Positions 35,462 to 47,900 of a stretch of 64,000 nt of DNA are shown here, one piece after another (positions within the stretch are counted from its first letter, which is position 1; each line of letters opens with the position of its first letter). The notes below the pieces were generated by a model, which saw nothing but the letters and a program-made list of their open reading frames with translations, had not been told where the DNA came from and made no database searches. Source of the stretch: Lingula anatina (Eukaryota; Brachiopoda; Lingulata; Lingulida; Lingulidae); the NCBI RefSeq assembly GCF_001039355.2, contig NW_019775520.1:10138-74137 (forward strand), given 5' to 3'. Made by a program: the position numbers and the translations under genes.

Positions 35462-38277
35462 CTATTCCTTGTCACAAGCTTTTGTAAAATTTACTGGTTC
35501 TCTGTATTTCAAGGAGTGTGGGTTTTTCCTGCGCAGTAAGGGTTCAGCTGGGTCAGTGTCTTCTGGATTGTCATATATTGTGGAAATTATCACCTGCTTT
35601 TCTGCCCTCGGTCTTTTGAAGCCATAACGAATAAGTTTTTCCCCATGATACCTGCCAAATTGAATTAATAAAGATATTTGACCAAAACAAATTTTAAAAG
35701 TTCAGTGACGGGAGAGAGGGACAGAGATCAGAATAAATTATCTAAAGTCTCTACTAGAGTATTTTGGCCTTGGCTTATGACTGAATATCATCAAGTATTT
35801 TTTTCACCCAGTGCTGAACTTACCCCAATCCTTTTTTATCTTTTGGGTGTTGTCCATCATTGTCCAAAGCATCTGCCATTCCACGTATAGTGGAACCTAA
35901 ACCCTGACCATCTGTCCAGCCCTGTCTTTCTAATATTGTCCTTCCAATCCCCTTGAAATTCAGAGTGTATACAAATATCTTTACTAGTAAATACAGAATT
36001 TGTGTCTGACACTAACCAAATTAAATACAAAATACTAACACCAGGGTTATGTTCTTTTGCTTACCACCCTCAAAAACAGTTTAGTCTACAAAATTTCACT
36101 TTCAATATTCTTAGAGATCTTACTGCAATATCAACAAAATATAAAATACCTTGGTATGCCTTTCAAATTTGCCAATCTTATTATTCACAACAGATATATC
36201 TTCTTCCCCATTTCTTCTCCTAGTTTCCTTTCTCATTGCAAGGAAATCCCTAGCATCCATGTCTCCACCTTCAGCATCATAATATGCACTCATATCAACA
36301 TCCCAGTCATCTGCTGTCTTAGCATCAAAGTCTGAAACAGAACACAAGCTTTGATGAAAAATCCACACTAAGCTACTTATAAATATAAACAAGGCAGCAA
36401 AGCTGTCAAATGTACAGACAAAAAACAGGAAATAACTATGCACAAAATAGGCTACTGTCAATTCTGATGCAAAAGTACATTATNAAATGCTGTGCAGAAA
36501 AGTTATAATAGGTAATTATCATCAACACTTCAAATCCCAATAATGCAAGTTTACAAAGCATATTTTGGGTCAATAGTTTGTTTATTTGACTAAAATGCAG
36601 TAATTATGTTCAAAAACGTTGCACAGTCATGATTTTCATACATACCTCCTTCCTGCTCATCCCAGTATTGAGCATCTGTATAGAAGACCAGTCCTGATCC
36701 CCCCTTCTCCCACTTTAGCTCTATGTCCTCCTCAAATAGCCTCTCCTTGTTCCTCTCAACATCCCAGGGGTCATCCGTGGTGGCCTCATGGCGTTCCCAC
36801 TCCTCACAGGTGTCGTCATCCTGAATAGAGAACAAAATATTTGCAGAACTTTGAAATACACCTATCACCAAACTTTCTTTTTGTAAATACTTTTAGGTTT
36901 TTGGCTCTGTCAGAGTTCATCTCACTATCATTACTGTAACACTTAAATGTACCAGAAAGTTTTCCGGATATATTGCTTCCACTCTTAAATATTTCACTTC
37001 AACCATGGCCTGTATATCACTGATAGAATTAAAGTTAACTGAATAGTTACTGATTTTTTTCTGATAATTAAAGATAGTTGTTCTGCTACAGGAGTTTTTT
37101 TTGTTTGCTCACATTGTCAGGATCAGAATCTTCATTTTCTTCATTTTCACTGTCCTGATCCTCTTTCTTCCCCTTTGTTCTGTCTTCCATGTTATATTCT
37201 TGATTACCTAACAGTTCTGCTGGAGTTGCACTCTCTGCTTGCAGAACATGTCCACTACCACTTATAACATGAGTCTCAGTGTCAGTAGAGTCTCCTTGAA
37301 TTACCTCTCCCCCATATTCAAAGGGGACATTCCCATATTTTCTTTTTGACCTTGTCTTTGGAAATGAGAGTCCGAGTTTTTTTATAATAACTGGAGGCAG
37401 CCTGCACTGCTTAATCAGGTCTAAAAAGACCAAAGTTGGAGTTCCCACATTGCCATTAGGCATTATATCAGGAGGATGAAGTTCTATCAGTTTGGATAAA
37501 TCAGCTCTGGTAAATTGTTCTCTGTCCTGTGGAATTTGTTTTTGTTCTCTTCTTGTTTTATATCTCTGATTTCCCATATCTGAAATTATATAATAATAAA
37601 TGAAAGGGTTCAAGACAAAAATTGAATTCAAAGAACTACATTGATATGCATTAGTACACGCACTGTAATCTCAGACTACATGAACATAATGTTCCAAATG
37701 TCTAATACTTACAGCATTATAAGTCTGACTCTGTTAGTGCAAAATAACAACAAAAAATGAATTTATGAAGTTTATAGATTCGTTAATGATCAAAGTGACA
37801 CCCGAACGTGGCCAAACATCATTACTGCAGTACTGGTAATTATATAATTTATTACTGTTAATTGCATAATTAAACAAATTAAACAAATAAAAATGTCGAA
37901 CCTTTTTCATCCATTATCCTCACACGTTTAATCAAACATAGTGGTCGTATAGATTCACCATTCCTGTCCAACCAGTGTTTTCTGTGATATTGTCTGATGA
38001 GCTCCTCTAGCTTCTGTTTTTTCAACCTGAAAACGCAACACAACGTTTTGGTGCCAGTCGTTTGACTTTGAGGATGAAGCTCAGTCTCATTCGACATCGA
38101 AGGATCACTGTCTACGGGTTTTCTTATCTCTGGTCTGTGGCGAAAATGAAAACAGTCAAATCCTCCTCTTTCTATAAATTGGGAGAAATAATTCCGTAAA
38201 TCCGAAGAATGATACGCTGCCGGAATATTGCCAACATACCCATACGTAAAAGATTCGCCTGAAGCACTTGCGGCCAT
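35462..38277 (-). CDS. GPATCH3: G-patch domain-containing protein 3
   Basis: Six minus-strand exons (38277-37902, 37579-37113, 36820-36646, 36331-36150, 35951-35824, 35651-35462) join in phase for 505 aa; the human protein is about 525. Conserved blocks include the N-terminal NYFSQF / FRHRPE region, PNGNVGTP and YGNVPFEY, EEWERHEA and ELKWEKGGSGLVFYTDAQYW, TADDWDVDMS, FERHTKGIG, the glycine-rich G-patch (RQGWTDGQGLGS) and YHGEKL near the end. G-patch proteins generally activate DEAH-box RNA helicases; human GPATCH3 has also been linked to antiviral signalling and CARM1-related transcription (family knowledge). ATG 38277 (AAGATGG) is chosen over the in-frame ATG at 38319 because of its context and the human N-terminus. 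An N at 36484 is intronic. Confidence 0.94.
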
Positions 38278-39186
38278 CTTGAACGATATCCTCGCTATTG
38301 CCTCATTTTCAGCTTTCATTCACTGATGTGTTAAGCATCCGCCATAACGAGACCAAAACTTGGTGAGGTTCCAACACGCGACATGGACGGCGCCACTTTC
38401 AAAGACGGACTAAAAGCAACCTAATTTGCAGTCAGTTACGACTGAGTCATTCTTACGTTCATTATAACAAATATCTTGAAGATTATCTTAAGAAAGCTTC
38501 GAGAAAAATCTTCTATAAAATTTTAATTGTTTCAATTGTTAAAACGTTTTTTCCCTTTTTGAAGAAATAATTTCATAAATATTGATAGTTTGACCCGAAA
38601 ACGGATTTTTTTTTTATCTAAGCTGGCTTTTGTGAATCAACATTAAAGATAAAAAAATCTCTCTAGAAAACCGTATTTATCTGAAAGATTTCACTATCTT
38701 TCTCTGGTTAAGGCCCGGCACGTTTTTATGCAGCCGATAATGCTAGACTTACACCCCATTTCCATAGATTAGATCGACCTACTTTAGATCGACCTAACTC
38801 CCTGGGGGGTTCACGCTAAATAGCTGTCAGCCGGGCGGACACGAAAGTTAATTACCACTTGCAGCTTGTAGTAGGCGGGGACGGACACTTAAGGAGGATT
38901 ATCTGACAGTAATCTGGTGAGACTCCCCGCGGTGATAGATCGATCTAAAGTCGTGGGAATAGACCCTTAGTGCTCTCCACGGTTTCAGAAATTAAATAAT
39001 TATAGGCCTACCCTTGCATCTTTACAAGCTGATATTTTTTCTGGTCCAATCGCTGAGCACAGCGATACCAGACGAGATATCAAATCTCATTTACTTTAAT
39101 ACACGTTCACAAATAGATAAAAATAAAAATACGATCATCATGCACTTTTTGGTATACTGCACTTAACACAAAATGTTGTCTGGTAG
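38278..39186. other. Upstream region of GPATCH3 and intergenic
   Basis: GCGGCCATCTTGA at 38270-38282 overlaps the GPATCH3 start codon and matches the YY1 consensus on the plus strand. GC-richer sequence at 38700-38960 contains a repeated AGATCGACCTA motif (about 38770-38800) with an inverted counterpart near 38937. No gene seen. Confidence 0.4.
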
Positions 39187-39490
39187 AAAAAGGGAAAGCC
39201 GATTGCCACAAGTTCCATAACAGACGTTAGGACAGAAAAACTAATAGCAGCAACGAAAGATTCAACAACATTAACGACAGATACAGTTACATCAGCGCTT
39301 ACGTCAACATTTACGCCCACGATCAACACTGATCTAACAGCAGTTACAATTACAAGTCTTCAAAACATCACAACAGGGAAAAGTAGCTTATCACACGTTT
39401 TCGTGGGAACATTAATTGGTTCCTCTGGTAGCCTTAATACTTGTGGTAACGTGTGTAATTTACTTAATGAAAAGGCAAGGCTCATTTTAA
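39187..39490 (+). pseudogene. Possible decayed exon of a Thr-rich type I membrane protein
   Basis: An open stretch with no ATG encodes a Thr/Ser-rich mucin-like sequence (for example TTDTVTSALTSTFTPTINT). Near 39420-39430 the reading frame must shift by one base to continue into a hydrophobic segment VALILVVTCVIYLM followed by KRQGSF and a stop. Mucin stalk, transmembrane helix, then basic stop-transfer is a convincing order, but the frame break, lack of start and lack of recognisable upstream exons suggest a relic, a sequencing error, or chance. Confidence 0.3.
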
Positions 39491-40261
39491 TCTCCCAGTC
39501 TTTTGTTTTGGTGATATACATGTTGGTATATAATGGTTAATTATTATAATAGTTTATTCGTGATTAATAAGAACCGTCGTTAAATTCAGTTTTAAAATAC
39601 TTCTGCGCGGAGTTACGATGCATTTGTTTTATAGAACGTCGCACCGTATTTGAACAGTGGTAAAGATAAAACCCAAAGGTTTTCTATGTATTGATGTATT
39701 GATTATCATTGTTATAATTATTCATTCATTCATTCATTTTGAAACAGGAATAATTACCGAAAAAATCAGGTTCAGACTATGTTGACATGGAGGAGGAAGA
39801 TAAAAAAAGACAATACATGAGTTTTATGGAAACTGAAACCATTCTCCAATAACTAAACGCTAGAAAATAGAGTTTTTTATTGACATAATACGTATAAGGA
39901 ACACATTTTGTACAGACACATGGTTTCAAGAGCCAATTTTCATGGGGCCCTGATGTCAAAATGTGCTGACGAGAAACTGCTAAATAGTGGAAGAGCATAA
40001 GGCTACAAAATTTTATTTACATTATTCTTGAATATAAAAGTATATAATGTTAGATTTAATATTCTAACAAAGTCAGTTTATCTTATTCATAGTTATTAAT
40101 ACGCCATACAACCATAGTCGCGATGTATAAAAGTTGATTACACTCGGATAATAATACAGTTTGACAAGGAAAAATATTTGGTCCAGTATTTTTGCTGTCA
40201 CTAGTCGCATCGTCCGAACATGCAGCACCATATACCTTAATTTTATATCTAAATATCTAAT

Positions 40262-42648
40262 TTAAGGCGTGTCCATCAAGGGAGAGTAACCGTAACCACT
40301 GTCATTGATGGCTTTTTTCTTTTTACCCTCTTTTTTCTTTCTTTTCCCTTTCGGTGGTTCGCTCAACCTTTTTTCAACATCATTAACAATAGACGGTATA
40401 CAAGGTTGGTCGATGATGACCATGCAATTTCGCCGAAACTTCGGCAACAATCGTCTTTCTATGAAGATTAAAACGTGGAGCTGTTGAAGCCGCCATTGAA
40501 GTTTGCGGTTTTCTGCGACTACCCGCACTGTCTCTGACATCATGGCAATCACCATATTAAATAGAAATATATAGCTTACCAAGACAAATGAGACAAAAAG
40601 GACAATACTTAAACCTGGATAACGAACTTCATTCAGAAGGCCTACATCACCTAAGCCAATGGTAATCTTGAACAAGTGAAACATAATTTGACTAAAGGAA
40701 GAATATTCTTCGGGAGGGTTTTCTACTCCCTCGAACATTACTTGGAATGCTGTTGTGTAACCTACCAACTGGAACAAGAATAGCAAAGAAAAGCGAAAAA
40801 TGTCACTGAACATTACTTTTTGTATCATTACTGTGTACAAGGCAAAACGCTTAAAAGGTCTAAGAAAATGAATTAAGGACCACCAACTCAAAATTACGGC
40901 GATAGTCAGGAATATTTCTTCGTAGTCAAACGCGGCCGCACGTAGAACTGCCGCTGTAATGGTGAAGATCGAGTATAAAATAAATACAACTGAATAACGC
41001 TCATTCGCTCGTACTTTCGTGAGCATCTTGATAGAATTACGAAACACTCCCTTCTGGACGAGAACAACCAGTTCGGTGATGAGAAGAGCAATGGCATACA
41101 AGACGACCACGATTTCAAAAGCAGCCCGCACGTAGTCCCCGCCTGACGTGTAAATGCCAGTGACTTTATCAATACTGAGATGTTGATATGTATGATTACC
41201 TTCATCCACATGAAGTGAGGGAGCGGGGCGAAAACTAGCACATATAGACAATGCTACTGTTGTAAGTAAATGAGCAATTCCCCAGATCACATGGATCTTG
41301 AAACGTTTATCCCATTGCTCGGCTATAGCATGGCTCAGGGGCACGATGTTGACAAACTCTATGGCTTTTGCCCCCTTATTCACGGTGATGCACTCCATCA
41401 GCGACAAGGCGCCATCTTTACGGACGAATAGTTCATCAAACCTTTGCTCTACTTTAAGATCCTCCGTTATTTCTTTCAAAGGAGCCAGTCTGTAAACGAA
41501 ATCTCGATGCACAAGGCGCTTGTTCCTATATTTTTCCGAGTCGTCTGACATCCTAACCTTGTGAACGTCCTCCATTTCTAACAGATAGGAGGCTAAATGT
41601 ACAGACCCAACTTTTACTGCCAGTTCTAAAGGTGTGTATCCCTTCTTATTGCGCTGAAACAGAATGACGTCTTCTTTCACTTCATCTTTGTCGAGTTTAC
41701 AAGGTTTGTTGAGAATGTACCTCATAATCGCTTGAATCCTTTCTATATATAATGGTCTAACGACAGTCTTTGGTTCCTCGTTAAACAGAAACGTCGATCC
41801 GTTTTTTAGTGGCGACATGGGATAGACAATTGTGCTGTCCAGAGAGTCTATTGTGTTCCCTTGGACGAGCAGTTCGACCCAAGGCTGAATAGACAGACGG
41901 ACCAGTTCGTGAAACACATTGTTACCTTTTTTATTCCACTTCAGGGGAAACAAATCCTCCATGTTTTGGGCGGTAAATATGTCGTTTGCCGTTTCCATTA
42001 AAATGTCGATTATTTTTTTCTGAGTTCTTTCGGGTAAGGCTATGTTACACGCGGCAACGACAAGCGGAAGGCCACCTTCCAACAATGTCCCCTCTGTGGG
42101 ATTTTCTTCGGTGCTCGGATACGGCTGGAATAATAAATTCCCGTTTGTTTCTTCGTCTTCTCTTTTGCCTTGAGATTCAGGGTGTACACTGTTAGAGTCT
42201 GAGTAACGTAATCTCCGGCGCGCAGGCGGCACGTTTGGCCGACCGCTTGCCGGCTGAGTATCATTCTCAATGTGTACAACTGCACCACTTTCGTTTTTCC
42301 TTATATTTGAGATGATGCTTCGACACACTGCTTGCAGACCGTCAATATCACCCCTGAAATCGATAAGAAGTGTGTGAAAAGTTATTCTTTTCTTTTCAGT
42401 CATTACAAAGTTGTTTCTAACTGCAGCCAGGTAAACACGCATTGATCCTTGATAACGCAGAACAATCTTCTAATTTATATCAACTTCACTGTACAATACA
42501 CATTTTAACCAGTTTAAGGGAAGCCTAACTAATTATTAGGTAGACGTTCAAACGAGCCGAAACTAACACAGTCAAAACTAAGTTCCCTTATCCATATTTA
42601 CCTTAATATATACTCGAAAAAATCGTCTCGCTGGATTGAGACCCCCAT
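40262..42648 (-). CDS. TRPV-like cation channel, copy 1
   Basis: Two exons (42648-42602 and 42353-40262) give 712 aa. The long open frame continues upstream to 42442, but an acceptor (ATCGATTTCAG) at 42354 and the matching donor at 42601 splice in phase to a short first exon MGVSIQRDDFFEYIL; copy 2 has the same organisation, which supports this model. The N-terminal half contains ankyrin-like segments (PLVVAACNIALPE, GYTPLELAVKVGSVHLASYL). Six transmembrane segments follow from about residue 370, with a pore loop HLFKITIGLGDVG (about 575-587) like the TIGMGD filter of TRPV channels, and S6 with FNMVIAMMSETV. The C-terminus is Lys-rich. Subfamily is close to TRPV; ligand and ion selectivity are unknown. 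Confidence 0.85.
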
Positions 42649-44403
42649 CTCTGTTAAACCCAATGTTTTTATCGGCCGACCAGGTACCGTTCAATAACTT
42701 CTGTACGATAAGGCTATCGGACCTCAGTCCCACTGGAGATTCTGATAACATACATTAGAGTCGCAGTAGACACATCGATCGAGCTTTCCACCCGTACTGA
42801 TTCGCGTTATTCGATTAGATTATTTAATCCTCGATTCACATGGCAACGTCCACTTGTGCGTCTGATCCTTAATGTGCCATGATGTCGCTTTCTAACTATA
42901 GTGTTACGTAAACAACAGTCTTTCTATGGTTGCTAAATATTATGTGCCTTTATAATGCGTTGACACACACACACACACACAAGGCACGATTAATAATTCA
43001 GAGAAAGTTTAATGTCGCGATTGAAATGTTTAATTCAACTGCAATGAAACAATTAAACAAAAGCCTTTTCAATTTTTGCTTGCTGGCAATTTGTTAACCT
43101 TTTACATCTATTTAGCATATGAAAAGAATGGGATTAAGGGTCTTTGGAAATGACGGTGACGTAGGTCCTACCTGTACAAAGGTTATTTAAGGCGAAAACC
43201 CGACAGATGGTTTAAGAACAATGGCGCAGCAGTATCTGATTGTTCACATACTCGCACAAGGGGATAAAAACGAAATTTACAGCTGCTAAACCTCTAACTT
43301 TCTAACCAAACTTTAGCTGCCATTTTATTTCTTATTGAACTGTGCGGGTTAACTCAACAATACAACAAATCGACCCTATTGTTAGGACACAAACAGTCAA
43401 TGCAAGAATCGATCAATGCCGGGTTGAAGTGGAAAACCAATAGCGAGCATACAAAGTCAGTGGAATGTTTACAGTAGATTCAATTCCTTTTTGTTAGGAT
43501 TAAAAAAAGACTTGGAGGTATGCCCGAATAAACAGTTAGCAGAAGTGATTTGCTTGAATTTGGATTCATTATTCTGTTATTCACATTCAATATTTATTGA
43601 CAAATTGAGGTTATATACGGTGATGTGTATTGTGTCAGAGGTATTTTTCTTGGAATTGTCAATACTCCAGTTAGAATCACTTTTTTCTTTAACAGTATGC
43701 TCACAAACAAATATCTCATCAGTATAACACTAGAGACTGGTAAGGAGATGGCCTGCAAATTCAGATTAATATTTTGAAATTAATCAAAAACAGTCACAAC
43801 AATACAGATGACCTAGGTGGCACCAGGGGGAGAAGGCAATCCTGGAGGGTGGGAACCGAGTCCGTAAGAAGTACTTGAAGAAATACTTATATTTACATCT
43901 GTGAGGTCCTCATTTGTAAACAATATCACATAATAATAACACGTGCACTTCGCTTATTAAATTGTTTTTGACATTATATTGGTGTCAAACACTTCATATA
44001 CCAGCATTTGGAATTGTGATATTCCTATAAATTTCCTATTAAAATTGTATTAAAATACAACAAATAAAATTACATTATGTGTAGTTGTGTCAGGACGTCT
44101 TCACTTTATGCGGCAATCAAACTCTAGTATCGTTCGTTTGCTAAGGCTTGGAGTCAGCAGGTAGTTGCAATCGCTATGGCAAATAGCGATTGATCGCCAA
44201 GCTTTTGTGCGGTCGTAATTTGCGATGCTTTCGAATTGTAAAACCCGGAATCTGGACCCCCCTGCAGGTGAGATGCCTGAAGCTAAATCGTGCAAATTTC
44301 ATTCACATTCATTCATATGCTTAACTTAAAGCTTCTCTCTCCAGACGTCTGTATGATAGATTTAATATTTTTAAGTAGTCAAATAACATTCCATTCACAG
44401 GTG
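42649..44403. other. Upstream region of TRPV-like copy 1, part of the tandem duplication
   Basis: 43488-43740 is similar to 48886-49120 upstream of copy 2 (for example ATGCCYGAATAAACAGT and GGAATTGTCAA), so the duplicated unit includes the 5' flank. An (AC)n tract lies at 42964-42981. Between 43740 and 44403 I see no gene. Confidence 0.5.
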
Positions 44404-44713
44404 TTAAAGGGATAACAACCCTTCCTTTTGGCGGGAAAAGTGCCATAAAGTGGATTTCCCGGAGTAAACCAGGATTTTCCCAAAATTACCAATGGTTAAT
44501 GACTCTGTTCCCACATTCAGAGTAAGTCCAGTGTGTGTGTGTGTGTGCGCGCGCGCGCGCGTGTAATAATTTTTCAGGGGATTTTAACGGAGAGAAGCCA
44601 TCTATGAAGGTCCACATTTTTTTGTGGTAAAATGGAATTTGTTTTTATGTGTCTTTTGCAATATATTTATTGTGGAACTTTGAATCTCATATAAAGAGTT
44701 GTTATCACTTTAA
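44404..44713. mobile_element. TTAA-flanked MITE between the TRPV-like copies
   Basis: TTAA (44404-44407), then AGGGATAACAACCCTTCC, ending GAGTTGTTATCACT with TTAA (44710-44713). It belongs to the 5716-6027 family and carries an internal (GT)n(GC)n tract at about 44533-44561. This copy gives the clearest TTAA target duplication. Confidence 0.8.
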
Positions 44714-44968
44714 TGCGTCGTCTTACAACTATTACACTAGATAAAAATACAACTTTACCCTGAAAAATGTTTTGCGTGATTGCGTTGTGCAAGCCATCAG
44801 CAACAATCCGAACATACAATTACTAAGGTACAAATATGTCTGGAAACATAATTTCTAGGCTAATCCTCAAAGGAAATGTAACTATATGACAAGAAGGCCT
44901 ACTGTCTTTTTTTTTACTTTGTAATGTTCATGTATATTTTATTTTCTTTTTCTTTTCGGTGATTCGCT

Positions 44969-47900
44969 TCAGTTTCTTACAGTAGATGGTATACAAGGTT
45001 GGTCGATGATGACCATGCAATTTCGCCGAAACTTTGGCAACAATCGTCTTTCTATGAAGATTGAAACGTGGAGCTGTTGAAGCCGCCATTGAAGTTTGCG
45101 GTTTTCTGCGACAAGCCGCACTGTCTCTGACATCATGGCAATCACCATATTAAATAGCAGTAGATAGCTTATCAAGACAAATATGGCAAAGAGGATAACG
45201 CCAAACCATGGATAACTAACCTCCTCCATAAGAGTTACATCACCTAAGCCAATAGTTACTTTAAATAAGTGAAACACGATATGCCCGAAAGAAGAAAATT
45301 CTTCTGGAGGATTTTCTACACCTTCAAACATTACTTGGAATGCTGTCGTGAAACCTACCAACTGGAACAAGAAAAGCAAAGAAAAGCGAAATATGTCTTT
45401 GAACATTACTTTTTGTATCATTACTGTATAAAAAGCTAACCGCTTAAAAGGCCTTAGAAAATGGATGAAAGACCACCAACTCAAAATAACGGCGATAGTC
45501 AAGAATATTTCTTCGTAAGCATATGCAGCGACACGCAGAACTGTCGCTGTAATGGTGAAAATCGAGTATAAAATAAAAACGACAGAATAACGCTCATTTG
45601 ATCGTGCTTTCCAGATTATCTTGATAGAATTTTCCAACGCGCCCTTCTGGGCGAGAGCATATAGTTCGATGAAAAGAAGAACCAAGACATACAACACGAC
45701 CACGATTTCGGTGGACACTCGCGCGTAGTCCCAGCCCGGCTTATAAGCAACCTCAGCTCTACTGGGGCGGAAACTAGCACACACAGACAATGCTACTGCT
45801 GTTAGAAAATGAACAAGTCCCCAGATCACATGGATTTTTAAACATCTACTCCATTGCTCGGCTAAAGCATGGCTCAGGTGGCACGATGTTGACAAACTCC
45901 ATGGCTTTTGCCCCCTTATTCACGGTGATGCACTCCATCAGCGACAAGGCGCCATCTTTACGGACAAATAGTTCATCAAACCTTTGCACTACTTTAAGAT
46001 CCTCCGTTATTTCTTTCAAAGGTGCCAGTCTGTAAACGAAATCTCGATGCACAAGGCGCTTGTCAGGACATTCAGAATTTGCAGGTACTTTAAGAACGTT
46101 TTCTAAATCCAACAGATAGCAGGCTAAATGCACAGCCCCGTCTTTTACGGCCAGTTCTAAATAGTGTATCCCTTGTCATTGGGCTGAAAAAGGATAACAT
46201 CTTTTTTCGCTTTTTTATCCCAAAGTTCACAAGATTTGTTAACAATGTGATTCATAATCGCCTTTATCCTATCAATACATAATGGTCTAGCAGATTTTGG
46301 TTCCTCCATCATCATAAAAGTACTTTCGTTTTTCAGTGGTGACCTAGGAATGAGAAGTGAGTTCTCCAGGTTTTCCTCAGTGAAAAGCAGTTCCACCCAG
46401 GGCTGGGTAGACAGACGGACCAGTTCGTGAAACACATTTTACCTTTCTTATTTTTCTTTGGGGAGAACAAATCCTCTATTTTTTCGGGGGTAAATATGTT
46501 GTTTGCTTTTTCCATTAAAATGTCGATTATTTCTTTCTGAGTTTCCTCGGGTAAGGCTACGTTACAGGCGGCAACGATAAGCGGAAGGCCACCCTCCAAC
46601 AATGTCCCTTTCATACAGTTATCTTTGGTGCTTGGATACGATTGAAAGAGTAAATTCTCTGCTGTGCCTTTGTTTACCTTGTCGCCTTGAGATTCGGGGT
46701 GTACTCTGCTGCTAGAGCCTAGAAAAGGTAAATTGCGGCACGTTTTCGGTTTGCCAGATCGAACGCATGTCGGTTGAGGGGCATTCTCATCTGCATGGGT
46801 TTGATCATTTTGCGGCGATGGGTCTGGAAACATTGCCCTTAGACCACTATGGTCACCCCTGAAATCGATTAGAAGTGTGTAAAAGGACTTTTCATACATT
46901 TGCTTGATTCGCCCGAGCTCATGCTAATCACGATGATCAATCAAAGTGAACATGCATAGCAATTTTAGGACAAAAGTAAATATGAAATAAATAAGTATCT
47001 AAAAACCTCACCATCTCAACATAAATTGCATCTAAAATAAATGAAATAACAGGTCACAATCATGTTATTAAAGAGCTTTGAAGCGCGTTTTTTAAGATTT
47101 TTCTTTGCAAACTGCAAAGTTAATTCTTTAAAAAACTATTTATTTGTCACTTCGTACGTGATATTTTTGAGAATTTGTCCAACGGGACACCTCATTGTCA
47201 ACACAGACTATTTAAGTGCTTCTTTTCCGGTCTCTCGCCATTTTATCGGGTTTTCTAACCGGAATGGACACCGTTCCACCCAGAAAAATTAGTTAAGTAT
47301 GGTATTTTTCGCGAAAAGTTTTTACAATATTATATTATTGATACACTATTCTCCGCAAAATCAAATTTCTAGTACGGGTGTTACATGAAAACCTGACTCC
47401 CCTAAATTGTGACTCCCCAGTCAAAATTTCATAATGAAAAGCTGACTTCCCCCGTGAAATTTAGACTCCCTACCCCCACCCCCTACAAAACTTTAGGAAT
47501 ATTTTTTTGACTCACTTTTATCTTGTGGTATACATAATGAGGGATTCATTGGCACTTTTTGTTAGTTTGCAGGTGAAAATTTTCATGAGAAAATAAATTT
47601 AAAATGTGTATTTTACCACCCCATGACTCCCCTATGAAAAAGCTATTTACTTGATATTTGGTGATCAGTTCAACATCTTTCTTTTTAGTATACTTGATAA
47701 AGAATATATTGGATATTTTTGAAAGTTTGATTGTAAAATATAAAGGGGAAAAATTTAAAAATCATGAAAAATAAAATTAAAAATGTGTATTCTACCACCC
47801 AATGATCTCCTTTGAGAAAGCTATTAATTTGACATTTGGTGATCATTTCAAGATTTTCCCTTTTAGTATACTTAATGAAGAATAAATTGGAAATATTTGA

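Noticed and set aside
43491-43727. 78-codon open frame upstream of the TRPV-like copy 1
   Set aside because: The homologous region upstream of copy 2 (48886-49120) does not keep the frame open, so it is non-coding flank.
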